Positions 24,091-33,309 of a stretch of 34,965 bases of DNA are shown piece by piece. The stretch lies in contig JAJCZO010000301.1 in NCBI GenBank assembly GCA_029262355.1, positions 1 to 34,965 on the forward strand, written 5' to 3'. The stretch comes from Deltaproteobacteria bacterium (GTDB taxonomy: Bacteria; Desulfobacterota; Binatia; UBA12015). The position numbers and the translations under genes are program-made. The notes beneath the pieces were generated by a model that saw nothing but the letters and a program-made list of their open reading frames with translations, did no database searches and was not told the DNA's origin. Numbering within the stretch: position 1 is the first letter of the stretch; the number at the start of each line of letters is the position of its first letter.

Positions 24091-24119
24091 CGTATAGCGT
24101 CGTACCGGGGCGAATGCAA
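24091..24119 (-). promoter_or_regulatory. Possible sigma-70 promoter for the 163-residue membrane protein gene
   Basis: On the minus strand TTGCAT (plus 24114-24119) and TATACG (plus 24091-24096) are exactly 17 bases apart. The predicted start near 24084 gives a leader of about 30 bases to the TTG at 24052. The rest of the 241-base divergent gap (24053-24293) shows no convincing promoter for the plus-strand gene. Confidence 0.45.
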
Positions 24120-24293
24120 CGGGACGGCAAGGCCAAACCACCTGATCTTCTGGGTCATATTTCACCGCCCACTCGGGGACGCGAATGTCCGTGGGCAAGG
24201 GATAGACGCCAGCAGGATGAGAATTCTTTCAACTCTCTTGGGCATGCCTGTCCGATTTTCAGTATCGGTCGATCACGTCGCATTGTTTAGGAT

Positions 24294-25889
24294 TTGCCTA
24301 TATCCAAGGTGCCCACCGTGAACGTGCACCCCCCGAGAGCCCCGTGGCGGTGGACCGCCGAGATCGCACTTCTTCTCGTTGCCGGGGCGATGCTCGGCCG
24401 GGTGGCGGGTCTCCCGCTGGACGCCCCACTTCTAGAAGGAGCGGCGGGCAAGCAGACGCACACCGCCATGGTCGCCCGGAACATCTACCGTGGGCGGGCC
24501 ACTTTCTCGCGCCCCCGGGTGGATGACGTCGGCGAGCCCGGCTACTTCGTCAAGGAGCTTCCGGTCCTGGCGGCCGCAACGGCGTACTCTTACGAGACGT
24601 CAGGACACATGGACACGCGATTCCTCAGAGTTTACGGGGTCGGCGCCTGGTTTCTGTCCGCGGCGCTCTTCGTAGGCCTCCTGCGGGGCCCCCTGGGGAA
24701 CCGAGGATCGCTGATCGCAGGGCTCTGGTTTCTGATCTCGCCGATGGCAGCGGTCTACGCAAAGGCCGCGATGACGGATGCCCTTGCGGTGTCCGCATCC
24801 ATCGCGGCACTGGCGGCGATCTGGCGATGGAGGGTATCTCCGACGTTTCCGAATGCCCTACTCTCCGCCGCCCTCGTTGCTGCGTCGGCCCTGCTGAAAC
24901 CCCATACGGCGTTCTGGCTTGGTCCGGCCGGTTTGTTTCTGACCTTCTCCGGCGGCATCGCCCCCAAAAGGCGCCCTACGACCAGCGCCGTGATCGGGCT
25001 CGCCGCCATGACAGGGGCCGGGCTCGGATTGGCCTCGCTTTGGTATTTCCACGCCGCCGCCATCCACCGCGACTATCCGGTTCCCGGTGCCATGGTCATC
25101 GAAGGTTGGACCGACGCGTCCCTCCTGACTCGCCCGGCGCTGTACTCGGAGGTCGGCCGGCAAACCGTCATGATGGTGTTCACACCAGTCGGCTTGGCGC
25201 TCAGTCTGTTCGGGCTGTACCGCGGCTCCCGACTCGGACTGATGGAGCGAGCGCTGCTCTGGTGGGGCGCCGGGGTCATCGTGCAGTGCTTCGTCTTCGC
25301 ACCTCGGATGTTCGACACGCTGTCACGAGGCACCGAGTACTACCAACTCGCCTTGGTCCCGACGGCGGCCGTGCTGATCGCACGGGGCATCGACGCTCTC
25401 GCCAGCCCGGCTGCGGGCCGGGCTCGTCAGGCGATCGTGCTGGCGGTGGTCCTCGGCGTGCTGATCGCAGGCGGCGTACGACAATCGCGCGAGGCCTCCC
25501 AGATTCCGGAGCGCTACCGTGATCTGCTGACCGACTGCCAGAAGGTGCAGGCAGTGTCCGCCCCTACGGATCGCTTCGTAGTATTCGCCGACCGGGGAGG
25601 AACCGTTCTGTACTACTGCGATCGAATTGGCCGCGTATTCTCCCGACCAAAGGCCTCTTCCGGCGAAACCGTCGCGACGAGCGCGGCGGTATCGCCGGTC
25701 GAAATCTCCCGAGCCATGAGCCAAGCGCAGTTCGTCTACTTCCCGTTCCCGGAGCTATTTGCCGATGAGGCAAACCTCCCGGAGGAGCTCGCGGAGCGAT
25801 GGGAGGAAGTCCGACTGCCGGACTCCACGGCGCGGCTGTTTCGACAGCCGCGCACCACCGGACAGGACACGGCCCATGAGCGACGGTGA
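24294..25889 (+). CDS. GT-C membrane glycosyltransferase (GT39/ArnT-like)
   Basis: 531 residues from a TTG at 24294; GTGs at 24309 and 24318 are alternatives, the last with AAGG 8 bases upstream. About ten hydrophobic helices. The first periplasmic loop GKQTHTAMVARNIYRG followed by RPRVDDVGEPGYFVKELPVLAA matches the WRQTxTAxxARNFY-type loop of a GT39/ArnT-like subgroup, in which the acidic and Gln/Thr residues line the active site. Such enzymes transfer sugars from polyprenyl-phosphate donors at the periplasmic face to lipid A, glycans or proteins. The helical domain is followed by a soluble C-terminal part (about 400-531). The gene overlaps the next one by 14 bases. A GtrB-like donor-synthesising gene lies just beyond (27065-28120). 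Confidence 0.75.
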   Translation: MPISKVPTVNVHPPRAPWRWTAEIALLLVAGAMLGRVAGLPLDAPLLEGAAGKQTHTAMVARNIYRGRATFSRPRVDDVGEPGYFVKELPVLAAATAYSYETSGHMDTRFLRVYGVGAWFLSAALFVGLLRGPLGNRGSLIAGLWFLISPMAAVYAKAAMTDALAVSASIAALAAIWRWRVSPTFPNALLSAALVAASALLKPHTAFWLGPAGLFLTFSGGIAPKRRPTTSAVIGLAAMTGAGLGLASLWYFHAAAIHRDYPVPGAMVIEGWTDASLLTRPALYSEVGRQTVMMVFTPVGLALSLFGLYRGSRLGLMERALLWWGAGVIVQCFVFAPRMFDTLSRGTEYYQLALVPTAAVLIARGIDALASPAAGRARQAIVLAVVLGVLIAGGVRQSREASQIPERYRDLLTDCQKVQAVSAPTDRFVVFADRGGTVLYYCDRIGRVFSRPKASSGETVATSAAVSPVEISRAMSQAQFVYFPFPELFADEANLPEELAERWEEVRLPDSTARLFRQPRTTGQDTAHERR

Positions 25890-27087
25890 CGTTCCGGCCG
25901 TGAAGCGACTGTCGCACGCACTCAAGCGAGCGTGGTACCGGTGCGCTTTCGTCGACGCCTGGGTGGAGGAACGACTCTCCGGTTCCGCTGTCAGCCAGAC
26001 GATTCTCCACCGACTCCTACCCGAGCGGCAGCTGCGGCGATCGCCGTTCGCGTCCTCGTCCACGTCCGCTGCGGCCCGCGGACTCGTCCGCATCCTCTCC
26101 TTGATTCCACCGGAAGATACCGGCGGCGGAAGTCGTCCGGCCCAGCTCGCGGCCGAGATGCACCGCCGCGGCTTCTCCATCGAGTGGCGGTGGGTTCTGC
26201 CGATCTACCCCTGGCCGCGGCTTCGCCGCCCCCAGGTTCCCGGCGTCGACGCACAGCACCTCGACGACGCGCCAACGACTCCGGATCCAGCCGAGCTGGT
26301 CTTGGTCGAGGCGCCCCACCCGCGGCTCGTACGCGCAGCACTCGACGGTGCGCACCACGGCCCGGTCGTCTACGACGCGATCGACGCCTGGGACGGCGCG
26401 CTCGGCGCGGGGTGGTATGAGCGCGACGCGGAAGACCGCCTGATCGCAGAGGCCGAGCACTTGGCAGCCAGCTCCGAGCTGCTGCGCGAAGAGCTCCACG
26501 CCCGCAGCGGCCGAGCCGTTGAATTGCTACCCAACGCCGTCGACCCCGCGCTCTTCACGAGGCCCACAACGCCCCCGACCAAACGACTCGAGGGCACGCC
26601 AGCGGTCGTCTACGTCGGGGCGCTCTGGGGAGAATGGGTCGACCTTTCGCTGATCGAACGCATCGCGCGTGCGCACCCGGCTGCAACGATTCATCTCGTC
26701 GGTCCGGCGGGAGACCGGGTGCTGCCCCGCGCGTCCAACATCGTGATTCACGGCGCGCAGCCCAGGGAACGGATCCCCGCGCTTCTCGCCGCGGCCGACG
26801 TCGCCATCGTCCCGTTCACACCGAACCGCCTTACAGCCGCAGTGAGTCCGCTGAAGGTGTTCGAGTACCTCGCAATGGAGGTCCCCGTGGTGTCGACGGC
26901 CCTACCCGACCTCGAAGGCGTGCCTGGTGTCGCGACCGCGAATGACGCGGAATCCTTCGTTCAAGCAGTCGGCAGCGCCCGCGCGGCCCCGTTTCCGCGC
27001 GACGCAGTTCGCGCCTTCCTCGCCGAACACACGTGGGATCGACGGGTCGACCGCCTGCTCGAGATCACTCGACGCGTTCGTCGATGA
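25876..27087 (+). CDS. GT4 family glycosyltransferase
   Basis: 403 residues. The ATG at 25876 overlaps the end of the GT-C gene by 14 bases; open frame before it lies inside that gene. The first ~65 residues are an Arg-rich extension, then RGLVRILSLIPPEDTGGGSRPAQLAAEM begins the acceptor lobe, VVYDAIDAWDG and LPNAVDPALF mark the hinge, and VVYVGALWGEWVDLSLIERIA, IPALLAAADVAIVPF and VSPLKVFEYLAMEVPVVST form the donor lobe. The VSPLKVFEYLA form is usual in a large GT4 subgroup of polysaccharide enzymes. Sugar specificity is not visible. The last 23 bases overlap the convergent GT2 gene. Confidence 0.8.
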   Translation: MSDGDVPAVKRLSHALKRAWYRCAFVDAWVEERLSGSAVSQTILHRLLPERQLRRSPFASSSTSAAARGLVRILSLIPPEDTGGGSRPAQLAAEMHRRGFSIEWRWVLPIYPWPRLRRPQVPGVDAQHLDDAPTTPDPAELVLVEAPHPRLVRAALDGAHHGPVVYDAIDAWDGALGAGWYERDAEDRLIAEAEHLAASSELLREELHARSGRAVELLPNAVDPALFTRPTTPPTKRLEGTPAVVYVGALWGEWVDLSLIERIARAHPAATIHLVGPAGDRVLPRASNIVIHGAQPRERIPALLAAADVAIVPFTPNRLTAAVSPLKVFEYLAMEVPVVSTALPDLEGVPGVATANDAESFVQAVGSARAAPFPRDAVRAFLAEHTWDRRVDRLLEITRRVRR

Positions 27088-28120
27088 TCGACGGGTCGTC
27101 GTCGCGCTGGAAGTGCGCGGCCAGCATCTCGCCAAGTAGCCCGCTCGTGAAGAGTTGGAGTCCCGCCAGCGAGACGAGCACCCCGAAAATCAGCAGCGGA
27201 TGGCGCTGCATGATGTGCCCATACGTCAGCCGCAGCACGGTGATGTACCCGATCACCGAGAACCCGACGGCCATGAGAAACGCCCCGGGCAGACTGAAGA
27301 AGTGCGCCGGACGCGCATCAAAGCGCGTCAGGAACATCACCGTGACCAGATCCATCATTCCACGAAACGCCCGCCCCCAACCGTAACGGGAGCGTCCATA
27401 GCGGCGCGGACGGTGTTGGACCTCGATCTCGCCCACCGCATAGCCTTTCCAAGCAGCGATCACGGGTATGAAGCGGTGAAGCTCGCCGTAAATCCGGACA
27501 TCGCGAACGACCCAGTTCCGGTACGCCTTGAATCCGCAGTTCAGGTCGTGCAGCTCGATCCCCGAGACCGATCGGACCGCCATGTTGAAGAGCCGAGACG
27601 CGACGACGCGCGACCGGGAATCGTGTCGCTTGCGCTTCCACCCGCTCACGAGGTCGTAGCCGAGGGCCAGAACCTTGAGCATCCGCGGGATCTCACACGG
27701 GTCATCCTGCAGGTCGGCGTCGAGCGTGATCACGACCTCACCGCGCCCGTGCGTGAAGCCGACCGAGAGAGCAGCCGCTTTGCCCAGGTTCCTGCGCAGA
27801 CGGTAGGCGCGAACTTCAGGGTTCTCTTGGGCCAGGGCACGCAGCAGCTCGAACGAGCCGTCGCTGGATCCATCATCGACGAACACGATCTCCCACGTCG
27901 GGCTCTCCGTGCCAGGCTCGATGCCGAGCGACGACCAGTCGAGCGACGCGTCGTCGAGCACGGCGCGGCATTCATCGAGCAGAAGGGCGAGGCTGGACCG
28001 CTCGTTGTGGAGCGGCACGACCAACGTCAGGTCTGGCACCTCCGGCTGCGGCACATCGCTGCGAGGCGGAACCAGCGTAGGAATGCTCACGCCCTCGTTT
28101 CTACGTCGTGGCTCGGCCAT
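27065..28120 (-). CDS. Polyprenyl-phosphate glycosyltransferase, GtrB/ArnC/DPM1-like GT2
   Basis: 351 residues. GT2 core: LTLVVPLHNERSSLALLL, IVFVDDGSSDGS, RLRRNLGKAAALSVGF, ITLDADLQDDPCEIP (metal site) and YDLVSGWKRKRHDSRSRV, followed by ELHRFIPVIAAWKGY and two C-terminal membrane helices (about 275-300 and 312-335). This is the architecture of enzymes that load a sugar onto polyprenyl phosphate (dolichyl-phosphate mannose synthase, ArnC, GtrB). The product could be donor for the GT-C enzyme at 24294-25889. The ATG lies one base after the gspE stop (TGAGATG), so it is probably in the same transcript as gspE. Its 3' end overlaps the convergent GT4 gene by 23 bases. Confidence 0.85.
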   Translation of the reverse strand: MAEPRRRNEGVSIPTLVPPRSDVPQPEVPDLTLVVPLHNERSSLALLLDECRAVLDDASLDWSSLGIEPGTESPTWEIVFVDDGSSDGSFELLRALAQENPEVRAYRLRRNLGKAAALSVGFTHGRGEVVITLDADLQDDPCEIPRMLKVLALGYDLVSGWKRKRHDSRSRVVASRLFNMAVRSVSGIELHDLNCGFKAYRNWVVRDVRIYGELHRFIPVIAAWKGYAVGEIEVQHRPRRYGRSRYGWGRAFRGMMDLVTVMFLTRFDARPAHFFSLPGAFLMAVGFSVIGYITVLRLTYGHIMQRHPLLIFGVLVSLAGLQLFTSGLLGEMLAAHFQRDDDPSIIDERVE

Positions 28121-28121
28121 C

Positions 28122-29897
28122 TCAGTCGCGCGTGACCCGGATGATCTCGGAGACCGTCGTGGTCCCTTCGGTGACCTTGAGCCAGCCATCGTCTCGAAGA
28201 ATCCGCATTCCGCACTCGATCGCCTTCTCTCGCACGGCATCTGCGGACGAGCGCTTCAAGATCAAGTTCCGGACCGGATCGTCCACCAGCAGCAGCTCGT
28301 AGATGCCACTTCTTCCGCGGAACCCGGTGTTGCCGCAGTTCTCACAACCCGCCCCTTCGTACTGCTTGCCGCTCGTGACGGCTGCGGGGATGACTCCCGC
28401 CGACGAAACGCCACGCCCCTGCGTCGGGGGAGCGATTACCCCCTCGACCTCGCGACGACATTCTGGACAGATGTTCCGCACCAGACGCTGCGCCAGAACG
28501 CCCAGAAGGGACGACGCCAGGAGATAGTCCTCGATGCCCATCTCGAGAAGGCGGGCAATCGCGCCAGCAGCGTCGTTGGTGTGCAGAGTCGAGAACACCA
28601 GGTGGCCGGTCAACGCCGCCTGGACGGCAATTTCAGCCGTCTCGGCATCGCGAATCTCACCGATCATGATGACGTCGGGATCCTGACGAACGATGGACCG
28701 CAGCCCGTTGGCAAACGTGAGGCCAATCTGCGGCTTCACGTGGATTTGGTTTACGCCGTCGAGCTGGTATTCGACCGGATCTTCGATCGTCACGATCTTC
28801 TTGTCCGGCGAGTTCACCTTGTTCAACGAGCCGTAGAGCGTCGTCGTCTTACCACTACCAGTCGGGCCCGTGACGAGGATCATCCCGTACGGCTTGACGA
28901 TCAGATCTTCCCACTCTTTTCGTGTGTCGGGAGGGAATCCGAGCGCTTCGAGATCGAGCACGATCGACCCACGATCGAGAATACGCAGAACGACGCTCTC
29001 GCCGTAAAGCGTCGGCAGCGTCGAGACGCGAAGATCGATCTCTTTGCCCATCATTCGGAGCTTGATGCGGCCATCCTGAGGCAAGCGGCGCTCCGCGATG
29101 TTGAGCTTTGCCATGATCTTGATGCGCGACACGATGGCCGCCTGGAGGCGACGCTGCGGAGCGTCGACGTCCTGCAAAACGCCGTCGATGCGGTAGCGCA
29201 CCTTGAGCTCATTCTCGAAGGGCTCGATGTGAATATCGGAGGCGCGGGACTCGACCGCGCGGTTGATCAAGACGTTCACGAACCGAATGACCGGTGCCTC
29301 GCTGGCGAGGTCACGCAAGTGGTCGACGTCTTCCTCGTCTTCCGAGAGGAACTCGACCAGGCCGTCACCGTCTTCTCCGCCTCCGCCCGCCCCGTGCTCG
29401 CCGTAGCAGACCTCGAGAGCCTCGGTGAGATCCTTCTCCTTGGCGAGCAACGGCTTTACCTGGCAGCCGGTCACGACGGACAAGCCATGCAGCGCGTCGC
29501 GATCACCCGGATCGGCCATGGCAACGGTGAGGACGCCATCGGCGAGCCCCACCGGCAGGATCTTCGCGTGCCGCAAGAACTTGACGTTCAAGCCAGGCGT
29601 CTCGACGGCCTCGTTTGGCAAGTCCTTGCGCGCCACGAGCGGAACACCCAAGTGTTCACTGTAGACGGGGAGAAGATCGTCCTCCGAGACGAAACCGAGG
29701 TCGAGGAGTAACCGCTCGATGCGTTCTCCACGCTCGGCCTGCAGCCGCCGGACCTTGCGCAGGTCCTCGAGGCTCACGCGTCCGCGCTCGACGAGGATCT
29801 CTTCGAGCGACTTCAGTTGCGGTTCCACCAGCGACTCAACCCCTCTCCCAAATAGCACGATGGCCGGGGCGCCGCCATTTCGCAGCACTTCCAGCAC
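28122..29897 (-). CDS. gspE: GspE, T2SS secretion ATPase
   Basis: About 591 residues from the GTG at 29897; a GTG at 29828 is an alternative start that keeps all conserved parts. Two N-terminal domains (LEEILVERGRVSLEDLRKV; LVARKDLPNEAVETPGLN) are followed by the linker and ATPase domain: SRASDIHIEPFE (218-229), Walker A GPTGSGKTT (344-352), Asp box VTIEDPVEYQ (369-378), Walker B DPDVIMIGEIRD (406-417), His box STLHTNDA (436-443), and the zinc-binding CPEC...CENC. It powers pseudopilus assembly through GspL and GspF. The spacing between the two CxxC pairs is 37 residues, slightly long. It is placed between an rmd-like gene and a polyprenyl-phosphate glycosyltransferase gene, far from gspF. 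Confidence 0.95.
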   Translation of the reverse strand: MLEVLRNGGAPAIVLFGRGVESLVEPQLKSLEEILVERGRVSLEDLRKVRRLQAERGERIERLLLDLGFVSEDDLLPVYSEHLGVPLVARKDLPNEAVETPGLNVKFLRHAKILPVGLADGVLTVAMADPGDRDALHGLSVVTGCQVKPLLAKEKDLTEALEVCYGEHGAGGGGEDGDGLVEFLSEDEEDVDHLRDLASEAPVIRFVNVLINRAVESRASDIHIEPFENELKVRYRIDGVLQDVDAPQRRLQAAIVSRIKIMAKLNIAERRLPQDGRIKLRMMGKEIDLRVSTLPTLYGESVVLRILDRGSIVLDLEALGFPPDTRKEWEDLIVKPYGMILVTGPTGSGKTTTLYGSLNKVNSPDKKIVTIEDPVEYQLDGVNQIHVKPQIGLTFANGLRSIVRQDPDVIMIGEIRDAETAEIAVQAALTGHLVFSTLHTNDAAGAIARLLEMGIEDYLLASSLLGVLAQRLVRNICPECRREVEGVIAPPTQGRGVSSAGVIPAAVTSGKQYEGAGCENCGNTGFRGRSGIYELLLVDDPVRNLILKRSSADAVREKAIECGMRILRDDGWLKVTEGTTTVSEIIRVTRD

Positions 29898-29923
29898 CGA
29901 GGACGCCCGCCGCGTGTCGAGCG

Positions 29924-30901
29924 TCAGACGGCGGGCGGCACAGAAGATTCAGACTTCGCGACCGCAAGCAGGTCGGCGAGCGTCTGAGACCAGGGGATCT
30001 CCGGCTCCCAGCCGAGTTCCACTCGCGCCTTCTCCGCGCTCCCCCAATGGACCGGCACCTCGGCCGCACGCTGGCGATGCTCAGCGGTCCGGATCTCGGG
30101 CTCGACCCCGGCCAGCGCACAGAGATCACCCAGGATCTCGCCGATTCCCACGGCACGCCCCTGACAGAGGTTGTACACCTCCCCCGGGCGCCCCTTCTCG
30201 AGCGCCGCCCCGTAGCCACGCACGATGTCACGAACGTCGGTGAAGTCACGCCGGGGAGAGAGGTTGCCTACCTCCATCACCGCCTCCTGCTCACCTCGAG
30301 CGATCGCAGCCACCTGCGACGCGAAGTCCGGGCAAACGAAATCCGACTTCTGCCCCGGCCCAGTGTGATTGAACGGGCGAACGCGGACGACGTTCGCCCC
30401 TTTCGACAGCGCGAACGCGCGCCCAGCGAGATCTGCCGCCGCCTTGCTCGCGGCGTACAACGAGTTCGGGAGCAGCGGCGTCTCCTCCGTGACGGGCAAT
30501 TGGTCGGCATCGACGGCGCCGTATACCTCGCTCGACGTAACCAGCAGGACCCGCATCGCGTCGTCGTGGCGCAACGCCTGCTCCATGACGTTCACCGCTC
30601 CGACCGCGTGGACTCGATACGCGGCGGCGGGGTTGCGGAAGGAGAGCGGCGCGAACGCCAGCCCGGCCAACAAGACTACGGCGTCGGGCCGGGAGGCCTC
30701 GAGCCCCTTCGAGATGGAGGCTTCGTCGGTGACGTCGCACGACACCATGGGGATTGGGGCGCCGTCGACCTGGACCGCCTTCGAAAACTCCCCGTTGGGT
30801 CTGACGCGGGCGGCTCCCCAAACCTCCGCGCCGCGGCGCGCCATCTCTGTCGCCAGATAGCCTCCAGCGAACCCAGTGACCCCGAGAATCAGGACGCGCA
30901 C
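29924..30901 (-). CDS. rmd: GDP-4-keto-6-deoxy-D-mannose reductase-like SDR
   Basis: 325 residues, extended short-chain dehydrogenase. GxxGxxG (LGVTGFAGG, 6-14), VTSSEVYG (121-128) and YAASK (Tyr149, Lys153) are intact, with NHTGPGQ and SPRRDFTDVRDIVRGY typical of GDP-sugar reductases (Rmd, GDP-6-deoxy-talose or fucose branch). Placed 11 bases after gmd, it most likely reduces GDP-4-keto-6-deoxymannose; GDP-D-rhamnose is my preferred product because the fold and motifs are Rmd-like rather than the epimerase/reductase WcaG/Fcl, but talose is not excluded. The GTG start begins the Rossmann strand VRVLILG and has AGGA upstream; a frame to 30982 overlaps gmd. Confidence 0.8.
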   Translation of the reverse strand: MRVLILGVTGFAGGYLATEMARRGAEVWGAARVRPNGEFSKAVQVDGAPIPMVSCDVTDEASISKGLEASRPDAVVLLAGLAFAPLSFRNPAAAYRVHAVGAVNVMEQALRHDDAMRVLLVTSSEVYGAVDADQLPVTEETPLLPNSLYAASKAAADLAGRAFALSKGANVVRVRPFNHTGPGQKSDFVCPDFASQVAAIARGEQEAVMEVGNLSPRRDFTDVRDIVRGYGAALEKGRPGEVYNLCQGRAVGIGEILGDLCALAGVEPEIRTAEHRQRAAEVPVHWGSAEKARVELGWEPEIPWSQTLADLLAVAKSESSVPPAV

Positions 30902-30912
30902 GGAGCCGGGTC

Positions 30913-31902
<990 letters not shown>

Positions 31903-32262
31903 TTAGGACCCGGCCCGGCCGTATCGATCTTCAAGGCGAACGACGTCTTCGAGCTCGGGCGTGGATACTTCGAGCACCTCGCAATCGGTCGCCCCGATCA
32001 TGCGGTGCCGAAGGTGTGGCGTGATGTGAAACGTCTCTCCCGGCGCGAGAACCACTTCCTTCAAGGGAGAGTCGTCGAGTGGGCCGTACTCGAAGCGAAG
32101 CTTCCCGGAGAGGATGTAAATTGTCTCGTCCTTTTGCTCGTGATACTGCAAGGAGAGCGCCTGCCCCTCCTTCACGTGCAGGATCTTCCCCACGTAGCGA
32201 TCCGTTTCTGCCCAGATCAGCTCGTGGCCCCACGGTTTCTGGACCTGGCGTGACATCAGCAT
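31903..32262 (-). CDS. Cupin, type II mannose-6-phosphate isomerase-like
   Basis: About 119 residues from an ATG at 32262 (ATG at 32256 also possible). It has the cupin pattern of the C-terminal domain of ManC/type II phosphomannose isomerases: KPWGHELIWAETDRYVGKILHVKEGQALSLQYHEQKDETIYILSG (seen as KPWG-x-E, then H-x-x-K-x-E-x-x-x-x-L-x-G), PGETFHITPHLRHRM and VLEVSTPELEDVVRLEDRYGR. The metal ligands (His, Glu, His) are present. No ManC guanylyltransferase domain is attached or adjacent. It probably supplies mannose-6-phosphate isomerase activity upstream of GDP-mannose for Gmd; other cupin sugar-phosphate functions are possible. No clear ribosome site is visible. Confidence 0.75.
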   Translation of the reverse strand: MLMSRQVQKPWGHELIWAETDRYVGKILHVKEGQALSLQYHEQKDETIYILSGKLRFEYGPLDDSPLKEVVLAPGETFHITPHLRHRMIGATDCEVLEVSTPELEDVVRLEDRYGRAGS

Positions 32263-32349
32263 GTCATCACTACGGTGCGATTGGGTCGCTGGCAAGCTGA
32301 CAAGCGCCGATCGACGCCAATCCGTTGATGCGATCGCGCTGATGGTGCC

Positions 32350-33309
32350 CTAGGTGGCCTCATACGCGGAGGCATCCTTCGGACCGGGCTGGACGCCCTC
32401 GGCAAAGGCCCGCGCCCATACGATCGCGACCCCCAGGTAGGCAGGCCAAGCGAGCATGAGGAACAGAAATTGTGATCTCGCGTATCGCGCACACCATAGA
32501 AGTGCGCGGAGGGTTCGCCCCACTGGCAGCACGACCGCCAGCCAAGGGTGCCGAACGACCCACTGCCCCGGCAGACCACCGACCAACCGGGCACGCCCCG
32601 AGGCGAACCCGAGCAACCGCGCGTAACGCAGAAGCGCCGACCAGCCGGACGGCGTCGCATGGCGAACTCGCATACGCGGGTCGAAGATCATCTTTTCCCC
32701 CGCCTGCCACATCGTCCAGTTGAGCAGCCAATCCTCCGATGCCCTCGCGTCGGGAAACCCGCCGTGGCGCTCAAAGACCGCGCGGTCGATGGCCACGCAG
32801 GCGGACGGAATCTGCCAGGTCTCACGCTCCGGCACACCAGGGAGCGACTCCTTGAACTCGAGCAGATGACGGATCCGGCTCGAGACGGACGGATGCTCGG
32901 GAAGGAGGATCGCGGCGCCGGCTGCCGCCGCCCCCGCGTCCAGCGCCGTTACGGCGCGCGCGAGCAAGTCGGGATGTGCGGTGCAGTCGGAGTCGAGGAA
33001 CAACAGACGCGAAGCTCGCGCTCTCTCCACGCCGAGGTTCCGCGCCGTGCCGGGATGCGTCCGGGTCAAGCGCCGAATGAGCTGCAAGTCGAGGCGCCCG
33101 CCTACCTCGCTCGTGAACGGTCGCGCGATGCGCTCGGTCGCGTCGTCGGGCGAGCTATCGACGACGATGACCTCGAAGGGAGGCGGCTCCCACTGAACGC
33201 AGAGCGACGCCAGACAGTCGCCAATCGTGCCGGAGGCGTGGTAGGCCGGGATCACGATGGACAAGACCGGCGCGAGCTCGCCACCCACGGACATCCCCCC
33301 GCCGCTCAA
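32350..33309 (-). CDS. GT2 family glycosyltransferase with C-terminal hydrophobic segments
   Basis: 319 residues. GT2 core: LSIVIPAYHASGTIGDCLASL, FEVIVVDSSPDDAT, GTARNLGVERARASRLLFLDSDCTAHP (DSD metal site), and ASEDWLLNWTMWQAGEKM (catalytic ED). Hydrophobic segments at about 255-280 and 285-305 suggest membrane association. It resembles enzymes adding sugars to lipid-linked glycans; the specificity is not evident. The TTG at 33309 is in TTGA overlap with the lptD stop with GGAG 7 bases upstream; an ATG at 33294 is the alternative. It links the lptD gene to the sugar-nucleotide cassette. Confidence 0.8.
   Translation of the reverse strand: MSGGGMSVGGELAPVLSIVIPAYHASGTIGDCLASLCVQWEPPPFEVIVVDSSPDDATERIARPFTSEVGGRLDLQLIRRLTRTHPGTARNLGVERARASRLLFLDSDCTAHPDLLARAVTALDAGAAAAGAAILLPEHPSVSSRIRHLLEFKESLPGVPERETWQIPSACVAIDRAVFERHGGFPDARASEDWLLNWTMWQAGEKMIFDPRMRVRHATPSGWSALLRYARLLGFASGRARLVGGLPGQWVVRHPWLAVVLPVGRTLRALLWCARYARSQFLFLMLAWPAYLGVAIVWARAFAEGVQPGPKDASAYEAT

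Noticed and set aside
24200..24293. Promoter for the GT-C gene
   Set aside because: Candidate boxes (TTGGGC with CAGTAT, TTGTTT with TATATC) have poor matches or wrong spacing.
27909..29711. Plus-strand open frame of 600 codons opposite gspE
   Set aside because: gspE shows every family motif on the other strand; the antisense product is compositionally biased and featureless.
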